64,000 bases of DNA from the NCBI RefSeq assembly GCF_951805225.1, contig NZ_OX638201.1, positions 6,138,001 through 6,202,000 of the forward strand, given 5' to 3'. Shown here one piece after another: positions 9,143 to 17,579 of the stretch. Made by a program: the position numbers and the translations under genes. Position 1 is the stretch's first letter, and the number at the start of each line of letters is the position of its first letter. Under the pieces are notes generated by a model. That model was not told the DNA's origin and did not search any database. It saw nothing but the letters and a program-made list of their open reading frames with translations. The stretch comes from an uncultured Flavobacterium sp. Its GTDB lineage: Bacteria; Bacteroidota; Bacteroidia; Flavobacteriales; Flavobacteriaceae.

Positions 9143-9517
9143 CTATATAAATTTTGGTATATAAATAATCAAGCCTATTGCGATCGCTGTCATTGCGGCA
9201 AAAAATACTGCACCAGCGGCAATATCTTTTATAAATCCGATTCGTCTGCTGTAATCTGGATGAATAAAATCAGCTATTTTTTCAACAGCCGTATTTAATC
9301 CTTCGACGCTTAAAACTAAGCCGATTGCTAATGTTTGGCAAAGCCATTCGGTTTGCGAAATATGAAAATAAAAACCAGCAATGGTCATGAAAATTCCCAA
9401 TGAGAATTGAACCATGATACTGTGTTCTGTTTTTATAAGTTTTACAGCACCGTTAAAAGCATAAGTCATGCTTTTAAGACGGCCTGTAACAAAAGTATTG
9501 TCTTTTTGAAATTCCAT
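9143..9517 (-). CDS. diacylglycerol/undecaprenol kinase family protein (DgkA-like)
   Basis: 124 aa with three predicted membrane helices. The motif VEGLNTAVEKIADF is the DgkA catalytic segment (Glu and Asn for ATP/Mg binding), followed by KDIAAGAVFFAAM. Small integral-membrane kinases of this type phosphorylate diacylglycerol in proteobacteria and undecaprenol in many other bacteria; substrate here is not decided. It lies 9 nt after tpx and 18 nt before ftsK. Confidence 0.9.
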   Translation of the reverse strand: MEFQKDNTFVTGRLKSMTYAFNGAVKLIKTEHSIMVQFSLGIFMTIAGFYFHISQTEWLCQTLAIGLVLSVEGLNTAVEKIADFIHPDYSRRIGFIKDIAAGAVFFAAMTAIAIGLIIYIPKFI

Positions 9518-9526
9518 TTATTGGTA

Positions 9527-10024
9527 TTATAGTGCTGCTAAAGCTGCTTCGTAATTTGGTTCGTTTGCAATTTCTGCAACTTGTTCTGTATGAGTAATTT
9601 TTCCGTTAGCGTCAACAACAATGATCACTCTTGAATGTAAGCCAGCCAATGGTCCGTCAACGATTTCTAAACCGTTTGTTTTACCAAAAGCACCTTCTTG
9701 AAAGTCAGATAAGTTTACAACATTTGCTAATCCTTCAGCACCACAAAAACGTTTTTGAGCAAAAGGTAAATCTCTTGAAATGCATAAAACTGTAGTGTTC
9801 TCTAAGTTGCTTGCACTTTCGTTGAATTTTCTAACTGAAGTCGCGCAAGTTCCTGTATCAATGCTTGGAAAAATGTTTAAAACTAATTTTTTTCCTGCGA
9901 AATCGCTTAGTGAAGCAACTGATAAATCGTTTTGTACTAATTTGAAATCAGCAAGTTGCGATCCAACTGTTGGTAATTCGCCTGAAGTATGAATTGGATT
10001 TCCTCCTAATGTTATTGAAGCCAT
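9527..10024 (-). CDS. tpx: thiol peroxidase (Tpx, atypical 2-Cys peroxiredoxin)
   Basis: 165 aa, full length. The peroxidatic Cys is C60 in SIDTGTCATSVRKFNE and the resolving Cys is C94 in RDLPFAQKRFCGAEGL, the defining Tpx pair. It reduces alkyl and hydrogen peroxides in the cytoplasm (periplasm in some species; no signal peptide here) using thioredoxin. It is the first gene of the long minus-strand operon reaching to 2982. A TACTTTTG box lies 26 nt upstream of its ATG. Confidence 0.96.
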   Translation of the reverse strand: MASITLGGNPIHTSGELPTVGSQLADFKLVQNDLSVASLSDFAGKKLVLNIFPSIDTGTCATSVRKFNESASNLENTTVLCISRDLPFAQKRFCGAEGLANVVNLSDFQEGAFGKTNGLEIVDGPLAGLHSRVIIVVDANGKITHTEQVAEIANEPNYEAALAAL

Positions 10025-10049
10025 GATTTTTGATTAAATTAATGAGGTT

Positions 10050-10057
10050 CAAAAGTA
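10050..10057 (-). promoter_or_regulatory. -7 box of the tpx operon
   Basis: TACTTTTG on the minus strand matches TAnnTTTG and is the same octamer as before the 2-Cys peroxiredoxin at 11844. No clear TTG was found at -33. Confidence 0.55.
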
Positions 10058-10170
10058 AGGATTAATATTTGAATCTAAAAGTATTTGTTGTGGGTTGTCG
10101 CTACAATTAAGCTAGTAATAAGATAACGAATAATTTGAGGATTTATGTTATCAACGTGATGTTTTGTCTT

Positions 10171-10257
10171 TGCGAGGAACGAAGCAATCTCACGATAGTT
10201 TGCGTTTTTATTTTGTAAAGTTTGATTATTGTTAGTGCGGTTGCTTCGTTCCTCGCA
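10171..10257. repeat. inverted repeat, family B (TGCGAGGAACGAAGCAA)
   Basis: Two perfect 17-bp arms (10171-10187 and 10241-10257) in the 339-bp gap between the redox operon and tpx. The same arm sequence recurs at 46533-46986. Nothing gene-like was seen elsewhere in the gap apart from the terminator at 10290. Confidence 0.85.
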
Positions 10258-10289
10258 ATGACTTTGTTTGTGCTAAAAACTGAAACAAA

Positions 10290-10322
10290 AAAAAACGCCT
10301 CCTTGGAATGAAAGCGTTTTTT
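10290..10322 (-). terminator. terminator of the redox operon
   Basis: Stem AAAAAACGC/GCGTTTTTT (10290-10298 with 10314-10322), 42 nt after the last stop of the operon, with the T run on the minus strand. Confidence 0.8.
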
Positions 10323-10363
10323 AAGTCATGTTTTTTTTATTTCTTCTTAAGAAAAAAGGTCGA

Positions 10364-10621
10364 TTATTTATCGATAGAACCTAAAACACGTTTCATAAAC
10401 GCATTCAAAGCTTCTTTTTTATCAGTACCCTGAACTACCATTTTGTGTACTTCAAGCGCACCGTACATATTTGAAATTAATTCGCCAATTACATCTAATT
10501 CTTCATCTTTTAGAGACGGAATTTCAGTCATCGCTTCCAGAACTTCAATCGTTTCAATGATATAATCCTGATCGTTTTCTTCGATAAATTGGGTCAATTG
10601 CTTTATTACGGGTAATTTCAT
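10364..10621 (-). CDS. small helical protein of the redox operon (resembles DUF6952)
   Basis: 85 aa, acidic and predicted almost wholly helical, without signal peptide or Cys. I recall a Bacteroidota family of this length (DUF6952), but the assignment is from memory. It follows the thioredoxin gene by 103 nt and precedes the operon terminator. The context peroxiredoxin, thioredoxin, this protein suggests a role in peroxide response or a partner of thioredoxin; that is inference. No catalytic motif is visible. Confidence 0.75.
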   Translation of the reverse strand: MKLPVIKQLTQFIEENDQDYIIETIEVLEAMTEIPSLKDEELDVIGELISNMYGALEVHKMVVQGTDKKEALNAFMKRVLGSIDK

Positions 10622-10624
10622 TTT

Positions 10625-10724
10625 CTAGATTTTAGATTGTTAGACTACTTAGACATTTTAGACTTTTTCAAATTTTTAGAAATATCTAAGTAGTCTAAAA
10701 ATCTAAGCAAGTCTCATAATCTAA
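10625..10724. repeat. hairpin of 8-9-nt TTAGA/TCTAA repeats between thioredoxin and the small helical gene
   Basis: The left arm repeats TTAGA at 7-9-nt intervals (10625-10655) and the right arm repeats ATCTAAGCA-like 9-mers (10684-10724). The arms are near complements, so the transcript can fold into a long stem that begins directly at the thioredoxin stop codon. The same design, with 8-nt units, occupies the next spacer upstream. Confidence 0.75.
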
Positions 10725-11033
10725 TTACGCAATAGCGTTTACCAAGTCGATTAAAACTTCTTGTTTGTTGGTTTGAGTTTCTCCAACTAATTGTCCGTTT
10801 ACAAAAGTTGCGAATGTTGGCAAGTTGCTTACATTGGCTAATTTTCTTGATTCCGGAGAATTTTCTGCATCAACCAAAACAAAAGTGATAGCTTCATTTT
10901 CTGTTGCTAATTTTTTGAATTTTGGTTTCATAATACGGCAATTTCCACACCATGAAGCTGAATATTGTACTACTACTTTTTCGTTTTTAGCAACTAAATC
11001 TGCTAACGTATCTTCGTTTAAGTCGATTAACAT
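10725..11033 (-). CDS. thioredoxin family protein (active site CGNC)
   Basis: 102 aa, one thioredoxin domain. The active site is SASWCGNCRIMKP (C29, C32), with Asn in place of the usual Pro of CGPC. The cis-proline is in SNLPTFATF. No signal peptide, so it acts in the cytoplasm. Placed between a 2-Cys peroxiredoxin and the small helical gene, it probably serves as their electron donor. The CGNC site should shift the redox potential relative to CGPC. Confidence 0.93.
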   Translation of the reverse strand: MLIDLNEDTLADLVAKNEKVVVQYSASWCGNCRIMKPKFKKLATENEAITFVLVDAENSPESRKLANVSNLPTFATFVNGQLVGETQTNKQEVLIDLVNAIA

Positions 11034-11047
11034 GTTTTTATTTTTTG

Positions 11048-11195
11048 AGGTTCTGAGTTACTGAGATTCTGAGTTGCTAAGTTTTTTAGCTTCTTTGTCC
11101 CAGCTTCTTTTGAATAATTTTGGCAGTAAGATTTTAAGTTACTAAGGCTTTAAGAGAAAATCTTAGAGCCTTAGCATCTTAGTATCTTAGAACCT
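11048..11195. repeat. hairpin of phased 8-nt repeats between peroxiredoxin and thioredoxin
   Basis: Left arm 11048-11081 is a run of 8-nt units (GTTCTGAG, TTACTGAG, ATTCTGAG, TTGCTAAG); right arm 11162-11195 is TTAGAGCC, TTAGCATC, TTAGTATC, TTAGAACC. Aligned as complements the 34-nt arms differ mainly at G/A positions, which are G-U wobbles in RNA, so a stem of about 34 bp forms in the operon transcript. One-arm relatives are at 34918-34950 and 47449-47490. Confidence 0.85.
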
Positions 11196-11205
11196 TTAAA
11201 AGGAA

Positions 11206-11844
11206 TTAGTTTGCGCTTAAGTACTCAGCAGTACTAACTCTGTCAGCAGACATAGCTTCTTTTCCAGCTTCCCAGTTTGCAGGACAAACTTCACCTTTTT
11301 CCTGGATATGAGTATAAGCATCAACCATACGTAAGTATTCGTTTACGTTACGACCTAATGGCATATCGTTAACACTTTCGTGGAAGATTTTTCCAGTTTC
11401 GTCAATAAGGTAAGTAGCTCTGTAAGTTACGTTTGAACCTTCGATGATAACTGAATCAGTTTCTTCGCTGTATTCTGTAGAATCTATATCTAAAATTCCT
11501 AAAATGTTAGATAAATTACGGTTTGTATCCGCTAAGATTGGGTAAGTTACACCTTCAATTCCACCGTTGTTTTTTGGAGTGTTTAACCAAGCAAAGTGTA
11601 CTTCGTTTGTATCACATGAAGCTCCGATTACGATAGTATTTCTTTTTTCAAATTCTGGTAATGCAGCTTGAAAGGCGTGTAATTCAGTTGGACATACAAA
11701 AGTGAAATCTTTTGGGTACCAAAACAATAATACTTTTTTGTTGTTGTTTACTGCTTCTTCAAAGATGTTGATTTTTAAGTTGTCACCCATTTCTGAGATA
11801 GCATCTACTGCAATACTTGGGAATTTTTTTCCTACTAAAGACAT
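11206..11844 (-). CDS. 2-Cys peroxiredoxin (AhpC/Prx1 type)
   Basis: 212 aa. The peroxidatic Cys is C51 in DFTFVCPTEL and the resolving Cys lies in GEVCPANWEAG near residue 187. An AhpC/TSA domain with C-terminal 1-cysPrx extension, no signal peptide. A 10-20-residue acidic insertion follows the DILDIDSTEYSEE segment. It detoxifies peroxides with thioredoxin as reductant, and a thioredoxin gene follows in the same direction. It is the first gene of a three-gene unit with a good promoter at 11880-11911. Confidence 0.95.
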   Translation of the reverse strand: MSLVGKKFPSIAVDAISEMGDNLKINIFEEAVNNNKKVLLFWYPKDFTFVCPTELHAFQAALPEFEKRNTIVIGASCDTNEVHFAWLNTPKNNGGIEGVTYPILADTNRNLSNILGILDIDSTEYSEETDSVIIEGSNVTYRATYLIDETGKIFHESVNDMPLGRNVNEYLRMVDAYTHIQEKGEVCPANWEAGKEAMSADRVSTAEYLSAN

Positions 11845-11879
11845 ATTTTTCGTTTTACGTTAAAAATTTATTTCTGGTG

Positions 11880-11911
11880 CAAAAGTAGGGCATAAGTAGA
11901 CTTACTTACAA
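11880..11911 (-). promoter_or_regulatory. promoter of the peroxiredoxin operon
   Basis: On the minus strand TTG (11909-11911) is followed after 21 nt by TACTTTTG (11880-11887), a good match to the Bacteroidota primary-sigma promoter, about 36 nt before the ATG. The spacer has a short dyad AAGTA/TACTT. Confidence 0.75.
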
Positions 11912-11980
11912 TAAGATGTAATTATAAAAATTTATTAAGTAATAGTATTTAGTTATGATTATTTGTAATAGTTTTGTAAC

Positions 11981-13594
11981 TTATTGAAGTTCAATATTTA
12001 CGGGTAAGCTTCCGTTGCAGGCGCCATTTTCAAGAAATTGAATTCCTGCAATTTTTTGAAATTCTTCAAAATCCTGATACGCCTGAATTAATCCTGAAGC
12101 CTTAGAAAGATTCGGGATTATTGGCAAAACATACGGATTTCCGAAAACATAAACGATACATTTTTTGGTTTGAAGCAATCTCGAAAGTAAATCTAAAACT
12201 TCGGTATTAATTTCGAAATTATTCATTGGTTTTGCCTTTGGAACAAACAATGAAATGATTATGGTTTCGAAATTTTGAAGTTCTTTTTCGATCGAAGAAA
12301 TGTTTGAAACTTCTAAGTTTTCAAAAGCAAATTCCGGAGATTTTAATTCTGAATTTATCGTTTTGAAAAAAGTATTTTCTACATTTTTATATAAACTCAA
12401 TTTTGCTAATTGATTGTTCTTTTGAGCTTCAAAAGCTAATTCAGTATTTGAATTATCAATAATTTTTGTAATTGAATTTTGAGCAATTTCAAGATTTAGT
12501 TTTGATGTTTTTTCGAAATTTAATTCTCCCGAAGTAAAATTAGAATCAGCAATAATTCCAACTTTTTCTTTGGCTTTCATTATTCTGTTGAAACTTTCTT
12601 CGATACGTTCCGGCGAAGCATTTTTAAGAATTGCCTCGATTCCTTCGGGAACATTTTCGGCAAAGCATAAAACATCATTTCCTGCATTGAAAGCTTCCCA
12701 TTCCAGTTCGCCTTTTGTTTCATACAATTTAGAAACGCTGTGCATGTTTAGCGCATCAGAAATTACCAAACCATCATAACCCAATTGTTTGCGTAAAAGT
12801 GTTTCGATAATAGGTTTTGATAAAGTTGCCGATGTATCTTTTCCGTCATTTAAACTAGGAACCGCCAAATGTCCAATCATAATCGAATCAACATTATTTT
12901 CGATTCCTTTAATGAATGGATATAATTCGTTTTCTATTAATTCTTCCAGAGTTTCTTTTAAAACCGGTAATCCTAAATGCGAATCGACATTCGTGTTTCC
13001 GTGTCCGGGAAAGTGTTTCAGACAGCCTAAAACTCCAACTTCAGACATTCCGTTAAGATATTCAACAGCAAAATCAGCAACTTTTTCTTTGTTTTCTCCA
13101 AAAGAACGATATCCAATAACCGGATTATTCGGATTGTTATTAATATCTGCCAATGGCGATAAATTATAATGAATTCCAGCAGCTTTTAAGTCTAAACCAA
13201 TTTGTTTTCCAACTTCATAAACTAAAGCTGATTTACTTTCCGGTAAAGCGCCAAGCGTAATTGCATATGGATATTGTGGAGTTTTTTCGATACGCATTGC
13301 TAATCCCCATTCGGCATCGATACTTATTAAAAGTGGAGTAGAAGCGGCTTTTTGGTAACGAACAATTAAGCCTTTGATTTTTTGATAACTATCGTCATTA
13401 AAAACAACTTTTTTCTTGCTTTCGTAGTTTGTTGCAGCACTCGCACGACTATGAAAAAAAGTCAATCCGCCAATGTTGTGTTCTTTTATCAAACGTTCGG
13501 TTTCCTGAATGTTTTCTTCGGTATCGTTTATGAAAACTGCAGGAAAAAAGAATTGTCCCACTTTTTGTCTTAATGCTTGTGCTGTCATTTTCAT
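11981..13594 (-). CDS. glycoside hydrolase family 3, cytoplasmic NagZ-like beta-N-acetylglucosaminidase
   Basis: 537 aa from the ATG at 13594. The frame is open to 13618, but that start would overlap the upstream gene. The GH3 barrel carries KHFPGHGNTNVDSHLGLP, the NagZ signature whose Asp-His dyad acts as acid/base, and VISDALNM with the nucleophile Asp. There is no signal peptide, which favours cytoplasmic action on GlcNAc-anhMurNAc. A C-terminal region (about 360-537) resembles a degenerate GH3 C-terminal domain and makes the protein longer than the approximately 340-aa E. coli NagZ. It ends a run of genes that includes an AmpG-like permease, AnmK and MurQ, which supports a muropeptide substrate. 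Confidence 0.88.
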   Translation of the reverse strand: MKMTAQALRQKVGQFFFPAVFINDTEENIQETERLIKEHNIGGLTFFHSRASAATNYESKKKVVFNDDSYQKIKGLIVRYQKAASTPLLISIDAEWGLAMRIEKTPQYPYAITLGALPESKSALVYEVGKQIGLDLKAAGIHYNLSPLADINNNPNNPVIGYRSFGENKEKVADFAVEYLNGMSEVGVLGCLKHFPGHGNTNVDSHLGLPVLKETLEELIENELYPFIKGIENNVDSIMIGHLAVPSLNDGKDTSATLSKPIIETLLRKQLGYDGLVISDALNMHSVSKLYETKGELEWEAFNAGNDVLCFAENVPEGIEAILKNASPERIEESFNRIMKAKEKVGIIADSNFTSGELNFEKTSKLNLEIAQNSITKIIDNSNTELAFEAQKNNQLAKLSLYKNVENTFFKTINSELKSPEFAFENLEVSNISSIEKELQNFETIIISLFVPKAKPMNNFEINTEVLDLLSRLLQTKKCIVYVFGNPYVLPIIPNLSKASGLIQAYQDFEEFQKIAGIQFLENGACNGSLPVNIELQ

Positions 13595-13596
13595 TA

Positions 13597-14043
13597 TTAT
13601 AAAGTCTTTTTCATACAAACGCTATTATCCATTTTTTCATAAGGAGGATAATTCGGAATTATAGAATAACCCAGTTTTTGATATAAATTGATTGCTTCCG
13701 GTTGGTTTTTTCCGGTTTCGAGAATAGTATAAGTAAAACCAACTTCTTTTGCCCAAATTTCTAATTCGGCCAAAACCTGAGATGCAATTCCTCTTTTTCG
13801 AAAATCAGGATGTACAAACATTCGTTTAATTTCGGTTGAATCGCTTTCTTTTTCTCTAAAAGCGCCACAACCAACAGGAATTCCGTTTTCATAATAAACG
13901 AGAACATGCTTAATCTTATCGGTTTTATTAAACTGATTGTAAAAAGCGTGATCTTCGCCGTCTCTAATCGCTAAATCTTTGTCTAACAAAGCAACAAGAT
14001 TTATAAAATCGATATCGTCTGAATTAGTTCGTTTTATGCTCAT
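13597..14043 (-). CDS. GNAT family N-acetyltransferase
   Basis: 148 aa, one GNAT domain. IKRMFVHPDFRKRGIASQVL includes the acetyl-CoA pyrophosphate loop (R-K-R-G-I-A), and NLYQKLGY is the usual C-terminal motif. Substrate unknown. It overlaps or abuts the NagZ-like gene (2-nt gap with the chosen start), so the two are translationally linked; a role in acetylating an amino sugar or peptide is conceivable but unsupported. Confidence 0.88.
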   Translation of the reverse strand: MSIKRTNSDDIDFINLVALLDKDLAIRDGEDHAFYNQFNKTDKIKHVLVYYENGIPVGCGAFREKESDSTEIKRMFVHPDFRKRGIASQVLAELEIWAKEVGFTYTILETGKNQPEAINLYQKLGYSIIPNYPPYEKMDNSVCMKKTL

Positions 14044-14080
14044 GATTTGGAATACTTAGATTGGTATCGTTTAATTTTCT

Positions 14081-14224
14081 AACACATAGAAACATAGTAT
14101 TTGGTTCTTGGAAAAGACGTTTCACTTTATTTAAATACATCCCGAAGCTTCGGGACTATGTGTTGAGAAATGAGTTTCTCTTTTTTATTCTTTTCACATA
14201 AAAAAATCTATGTTTCTATGTGTT
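14081..14224. repeat. inverted repeat, family E (AACACATAGAAACATAG)
   Basis: Perfect 17-bp arms at 14081-14097 and 14208-14224 fill the gap between the TPR gene and the GNAT gene. Inside are two smaller palindromes: CCCGAAGCTTCGGG (14141-14154) and GAGAAATGAGTTTCTC (14165-14180). A related element, with the inner GTGAAACG core, is at 63518-63650. Confidence 0.85.
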
Positions 14225-14236
14225 TAAAAGAATGTT

Positions 14237-14578
14237 TTATTTCAATTTTGCTTTCTTTTGTTTAGCCAATTGTTTTTTGGTTTCAATAGCTTTTTCTAAT
14301 CGGTTTTTGAAACGGAAAAGTTTTGGCAAACCTTCAAGTCGGTCTTCGATTGTAATTTCTTCGTAAACGATAATGGCTTTTTCTAAAACTCTAATTTCGT
14401 TTTCAATATCATTTTCATTTTTATAGATCGTTGCTAATCGATCATAAGGATGATTTCCTTTAAAGCTTTCCTTGACATTTTCCTCATATAACTCAATTGC
14501 TTTTTCTAAATTTCCTGTTTTCTCGAACTCAGCTCCTTTCAAGTTGCGTTCGGCCTGCAAATTTTCATTGATTTCCAT
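14237..14578 (-). CDS. small tetratricopeptide-repeat protein
   Basis: 113 aa, helical. GAEFEKTGNLEKAIELYEEN and the following PYDRLATIYKNENDIENEIR match two TPR units; the C-terminus is lysine-rich. No signal peptide. TPR proteins act as binding scaffolds; partner unknown. It lies 23 nt after the AmpG-like permease gene. Confidence 0.75.
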   Translation of the reverse strand: MEINENLQAERNLKGAEFEKTGNLEKAIELYEENVKESFKGNHPYDRLATIYKNENDIENEIRVLEKAIIVYEEITIEDRLEGLPKLFRFKNRLEKAIETKKQLAKQKKAKLK

Positions 14579-14601
14579 ATGTAAGATGTTTGATTTGGGG
14601 T

Positions 14602-15924
14602 TTAAACTTCTTCAGATTTCTTCCCAAAATCTTTTGGGAAAATTAAAAAACGTGATAAAATAAGACCTGGAATTGTGGCGATTATTACCCAAATAAAGAA
14701 GTGTTCATAACCTAAATATTTTTGAATAAAACCACTTAACATTCCCGGAAGCATCATTCCTAATGCCATAAAACCTGTTGCAAGTGCATAATGTGCTGTT
14801 TTTGATTCTCCTTCGGCAACATATATTAAATACATCATAAAACCTGTAAAACCAAAACCGTATCCAAATTGTTCCAGAATAACAGTGATGCAGGTATATA
14901 GATTTAAAGGAGAGTTAATTTCGAAAAAATAAAAATTTAAATGAAGATGAAAAAGCTCTTGCGGCTGAAAATGAGCTAATCCAATAAAGCCAAGAATAGG
15001 CAAATGCATGGCAAGAAACATTGGAAACATCCATTTAGTCAGACCATGTTTAGAAAGTGCGATTCCGCCTAAAATTCCTCCAACTGTTAAAGCGAAAATC
15101 CCTAAAGTTCCGTAAATAATTCCAACCGCTTCAGTATCTAATCCCATTCCTCCAATTTCTCTTCCGTCAAGTAAAAACGGAGTTAACATTTTTAGTAATT
15201 GAGATTCACCAAGTCTGAAAACAAGTATAAAAGCCAGGATTATTCCAATTTGTTTTTTTTGGAAGAAACTTATAAATATAGTTGCAAAGTTTTGATGATG
15301 TACTTTGTCGGTACTTTCTGATGCATTTATTTCATTTTTTGGAGTAAAAATGAAATTGTAAATCGTAATAAATGTCATTAATAAACCAACAAAAATCATG
15401 GTATAAGACCACGCTTTTGTATTGTCACCATATTTATGTTCTAAATAACCGGCAAGCAAAACAATTAATCCGTTTCCGGCAAGCATCGAAAGTCTGTAAA
15501 ACGTACTTCTGATTCCTAAGAAAAAAGATTGCTCTTCTTTTGGTAAAACCAATAAATAAAAGCCATCAGTCGCAATATCATTCGAAGCCGAAGCAAAAGC
15601 TGCGACCCAGAAAATTGCTAAAGTCATTATAAAAAAGCCACTCGCAGGAATCGTAAATCCGACCAGTAAAAAGGCAAGCGAAATTAATAATTGCATTGAT
15701 AGAAACCATTTTCGTTTAGTTCCCGTCAACTCAATAAACGGACTCCAAAGCGGTTTTATAACCCAAGGTAAGTATAATAAACTGGTATAAACGCCAATAT
15801 CTTCGTTTGAAATACCCAGATTCTTGTACATAATTACAGAAACTGAGATAATTACGGCATAGGGCAAACCGGATGTAAAATTTAGAAACGGAATCCAGAA
15901 CCAGGGTTTATTATCTATTTTCAT
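14602..15924 (-). CDS. MFS permease of the AmpG (muropeptide) type
   Basis: 440 aa, about 12 membrane helices. The start WFWIPFLNFTSGLPYAVI and the segments SLLYLPWVIKPLWSPFIE and ASASNDIATDGFYL are typical of AmpG-like permeases and related acetyl-CoA/muropeptide MFS proteins. AmpG imports GlcNAc-anhMurNAc (with or without peptide) into the cytoplasm. The gene overlaps the upstream GHL10 gene by 14 nt, and NagZ, AnmK and MurQ are near, which supports a muropeptide substrate. Specificity is inferred. Confidence 0.85.
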   Translation of the reverse strand: MKIDNKPWFWIPFLNFTSGLPYAVIISVSVIMYKNLGISNEDIGVYTSLLYLPWVIKPLWSPFIELTGTKRKWFLSMQLLISLAFLLVGFTIPASGFFIMTLAIFWVAAFASASNDIATDGFYLLVLPKEEQSFFLGIRSTFYRLSMLAGNGLIVLLAGYLEHKYGDNTKAWSYTMIFVGLLMTFITIYNFIFTPKNEINASESTDKVHHQNFATIFISFFQKKQIGIILAFILVFRLGESQLLKMLTPFLLDGREIGGMGLDTEAVGIIYGTLGIFALTVGGILGGIALSKHGLTKWMFPMFLAMHLPILGFIGLAHFQPQELFHLHLNFYFFEINSPLNLYTCITVILEQFGYGFGFTGFMMYLIYVAEGESKTAHYALATGFMALGMMLPGMLSGFIQKYLGYEHFFIWVIIATIPGLILSRFLIFPKDFGKKSEEV

Positions 15925-17485
15925 CAGGTTGTGCAGGGGTATAGATTTTATAATTCTTTTTTAAGTCGATTGCAGTTGGAGTACTTTCGTTCGCAAAATA
16001 ATCAATAAATGTTACAGCACAAGCTTTGTACTGTTTCATTTTTTCGGCAGGAATAGAAAATACAATTGTTCCGTCATATTGATTAACCGCGATTTTGTCA
16101 ACTATTTTCGAAGGATCATTAATATCTACTTTAGAGACATTTTCTCCTCCATAAATCACCATATAACGAACCTGAGTGTTCAATGGAGATTTAATATTGA
16201 ATAAATATTTATTAGTACTGTCTTTCTGAAATTCATTTACAACCGGAATGTCAATTACAATGTGTTTCAAATTAGGAACCGCAGCAGGAAGTGCCGGATA
16301 TTTATATTGGTTTTCTGCTAATAAACGCACCACATCAAAGTTTTTATCTATGAACCATTTAGAACTGAAATAGGCGCTTCCGCCAACGTTCTTAAAACTT
16401 CTGGCAAAATCAACCTGATTTGGAATTTCAGTTGCAAAATTCCAGCTTTTGTCACCGTCGCCTCTGATTTTATAAGAAGCATGTCCAATGTAAATAGCAG
16501 TATTATTAGAGTTTTCTGACCACCATTTTACTAATTTCGAATAAGAAGCTCTCGGATTATTCATGCTCCAATACAATTGAGGAGCGATATAATCAATCCA
16601 TTTTTGGTCCATCCATAAAACAGGATCTGCATACAAATCGTCGTAATTTGCTGTCGATTGAGTTTCAGAACCTTTTGGATCTACTGATTTATTACGCCAA
16701 ACTCCAAACGGACTTATCCCGAATTGTACCCAAGGTTTGCTCGTTTTGATCATTGTCGAAATAGTGTGAACAAAGTTGCTCACATTGGCACGACGCCAAT
16801 CGCCAAGACTTAAACCTGCGCCATATTTTTTGTAAGATGCGGTATCGTTAAATGTCTTTCCGGGAACGGTATATGGATAAAAATAATCATCAAAATGAAT
16901 CGCGTCGATATCGTATTTATCTACAACTTCTTTTACAACTTTAGTCAAATGTTCCTGAACTTCAGGCAAAGCAGGATCATAATAGATTTTTCCGCCATAT
17001 TCAATCATCCATTCCGGATGTTTAAAAATGTCGTGATTTGGACTTAATTGTTGTTTGTTTAGATCAAAAGTAGCGCGATAAGGATTCAGCCAAGCATGAA
17101 ATTCGAAACCTCTTTTGTGTGCTTCCTCAATCATCCAAGCCAAAACATCATAATATGGATTTGGCGCCTGACCTTCTTTCCCTGTTAAAAATCGAGACCA
17201 CGGAGCAAGTTCAGAAGGATAAAGAGCATCTCCAACACTTCTAACCTGAACAATTACTGCATTATAATTTAGTTTTTTATAAGCTTCTAAAATCTCGAGA
17301 TAATCTGCTTTTTCTTTTTCTACACCATCAGTGGCGGTTTTTGGCCAGTCGATATTTACAACGGTCGCAATCCAGACACCTCTAAATTCGTGTTTAGGGT
17401 GTGCAGTACTTTCCTGTGCATTGGATTTCCATCCAAAGAAAAATAAAAATAGAATAGAGAATAATAGTTGCTGATTTTTATGCAT
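15911..17485 (-). CDS. secreted GHL10/DUF187 family glycosyl hydrolase (DigH/YngK-like)
   Basis: 524 aa with a signal peptide (cleaved near SNAQ, residue 23). HEFRGVWIATVVNIDWP opens the GHL10 barrel; EFHAWLNPYRATFD, DIDAIHFDDYFYPY and WKID-like WIDYIAPQLYW follow, with Asp residues of the active site. A C-terminal region (about 400-515) looks like a fibronectin-type module. In E. coli the homologous DigH cleaves denuded peptidoglycan glycan strands. Here it precedes an AmpG-like permease, so periplasmic or surface trimming of peptidoglycan glycans is the inferred job. Confidence 0.88.
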   Translation of the reverse strand: MHKNQQLLFSILFLFFFGWKSNAQESTAHPKHEFRGVWIATVVNIDWPKTATDGVEKEKADYLEILEAYKKLNYNAVIVQVRSVGDALYPSELAPWSRFLTGKEGQAPNPYYDVLAWMIEEAHKRGFEFHAWLNPYRATFDLNKQQLSPNHDIFKHPEWMIEYGGKIYYDPALPEVQEHLTKVVKEVVDKYDIDAIHFDDYFYPYTVPGKTFNDTASYKKYGAGLSLGDWRRANVSNFVHTISTMIKTSKPWVQFGISPFGVWRNKSVDPKGSETQSTANYDDLYADPVLWMDQKWIDYIAPQLYWSMNNPRASYSKLVKWWSENSNNTAIYIGHASYKIRGDGDKSWNFATEIPNQVDFARSFKNVGGSAYFSSKWFIDKNFDVVRLLAENQYKYPALPAAVPNLKHIVIDIPVVNEFQKDSTNKYLFNIKSPLNTQVRYMVIYGGENVSKVDINDPSKIVDKIAVNQYDGTIVFSIPAEKMKQYKACAVTFIDYFANESTPTAIDLKKNYKIYTPAQPDENR

Positions 17486-17579
17486 TTCAATCTTTTTTAA
17501 CAGAAACCAAAAATAGTTTTTTTAGATGAGTATAAGAAATTATAATATTAGAATAGTTCCCTTTGTTTTTTCGTCGAAT

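Noticed and set aside
10171..10257. CRISPR-like pair of repeats
   Set aside because: Only two copies and inverted, with no regular spacers or cas genes; no CRISPR array was seen anywhere in the window.
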